Shown in pieces: positions 63,657 through 64,000 of a stretch of 64,000 nt of DNA. Source of the DNA: Pedobacter sp. Lineage in GTDB: Bacteria; Bacteroidota; Bacteroidia; Sphingobacteriales; Sphingobacteriaceae. The stretch covers positions 1 to 64,000 of the forward strand of contig JACMND010000189.1 of the NCBI GenBank assembly GCA_014378705.1, read 5' to 3'. The notes below the pieces were generated by a model. It was not told the origin of the DNA, made no database searches, and saw only the letters and a program-made list of their open reading frames with translations. Position numbers and translations under genes: made by a program. Positions within the stretch are counted from its first letter, which is position 1. Each line of letters begins with the position of its first letter.

Positions 63657-63848
63657 AACTTTTACCTTCCCTACGCCGGCATTATCCGGATCAGGTGCTC
63701 TTAAAAGGTTGAGGATTTCAAGGTTGAAAGTTGAAGCATGTTATTGCTTTTTACCTTTTTCCTTTTTGCCTTCTGCCTTTTTAGATGGGTATGTTCTCAG
63801 CCTGTTTTTATGTTTGATTTCACAAACAAGGCACCCCTTATTGATAAG
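63657..63848 (-). promoter_or_regulatory. TPP riboswitch (THI element) with an expanded variable arm
   Basis: On the minus strand, 5' AAGGGGTGCC, then a GTTTG/CAAAC hairpin, GGCTGAGAAC, ATACCC, then a variable arm of about 75 nt, then ACCTGATCCGGATAATGCC and GGCGTAGGGAAGG, all canonical TPP-aptamer segments. The variable arm (P3a) holds 7- and 8-nt repeats: AAAAAGG CAGAAGG CAAAAAGG AAAAAGG and CAACTTT CAACCTT. The element ends about 60 nt before the receptor ATG. Confidence 0.95.
63721..63786 (-). repeat. Heptad-type repeat inside the riboswitch variable arm
   Basis: AAAAAGG CAGAAGG CAAAAAGG AAAAAGG TAAAAAG followed by CAACTTT CAACCTT words. The period is mostly 7 with some 8-mers. It is confined to the P3a region and leaves the aptamer core intact. 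Confidence 0.6.
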
Positions 63849-64000
63849 GCAAATATAGAATTTTAAGTAATACTTCTGTTTGGCTAAATTTAAAATAGAT
63901 CAACAGCAGTTTCAAAACCAAACAAATTACAAAGCAACTGGAATCTGAAGAGGGGAGCTAATTCGAATTTCTTACTTAAATAGATCAGTATTAATTGCAT
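63849..64000. other. End of window upstream of the riboswitch, no gene seen
   Basis: This holds AT-rich sequence with no ORF of note. The minus-strand receptor promoter should lie here, but no clean TTTG-N19-TAnnTTTG was found. Confidence 0.4.

Overview
The window reads as a chromosomal segment of a Bacteroidota bacterium of the Sphingobacteriaceae type (Pedobacter/Mucilaginibacter-like). This is inferred, not searched. The signs are AT-rich DNA, Bacteroidota promoters (TTTG or TTG, a 19-nt spacer, then TAnnTTTG) ahead of ompA and rplM, a TonB receptor with a carboxypeptidase-regulatory-like domain, DUF885, DUF5777 and GMC/gluconate-dehydrogenase-subunit-3 genes, and an arginine cluster built on the Bacteroidota carbamoyltransferase. 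No plasmid, prophage, CRISPR array, rRNA or complete tRNA was found.

Layout. 1-8.4 kb: a cell-surface glycan region with a truncated methyltransferase, four glycosyltransferases and an MsbA-like ABC exporter, interrupted by meaB and followed by an aminopeptidase P. 8.5-16.8 kb: an OmpA protein, a 46-aa membrane miniprotein, RidA, an EamA/RarD-like permease, recG, an MFS exporter and a DUF885 lipoprotein. 16.9-25 kb (minus strand): an ABC exporter, then the translation set rplM-rpsI-rpsB-tsf with nagA, pyrH and frr downstream. 25.5-30.4 kb: a GMC oxidoreductase pair, an alpha/beta hydrolase, an unknown membrane protein and an acyl-CoA desaturase. 30.8-41.5 kb: an apparently complete arginine pathway in one direction (GNAT, argG, argC, argD, argF-like, argB, proC, M20 deacylase, argH), with a four-helix-bundle gene inserted between argC and argD. 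41.5-47.9 kb: an aminotransferase, an RsmI-like methylase, hutH, and a YceI/DUF5777/Rieske trio. 48-57.3 kb: secreted peptidases, a BNR-repeat protein, a penicillin-binding protein 4 homologue and a BrkB-family protein. 57.5-64 kb: a thiamin-linked region with a TPP riboswitch ahead of a TonB receptor, then a PafA-type phosphatase, thiE and a pyrophosphokinase-like gene.

The most unusual layer lies between and inside the genes. Several loci carry short repeats with 7-nt periodicity but different 'words': between rpsB and tsf (eight heptads in phase forming a perfect hairpin), inside argC (an in-frame insertion), as inverted borders of the four-helix-bundle gene, and in the variable arm of the TPP riboswitch. 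A second element of about 83 bp occurs twice in opposite orientations about 38.5 kb apart, with a central hairpin that shows a compensatory base-pair change. These are the best candidates for an undescribed system. A biochemical candidate is the arginine cluster, whose carbamoyltransferase has Ala at the acetyl/succinyl specificity position and whose first enzyme is probably an unassigned GNAT protein.
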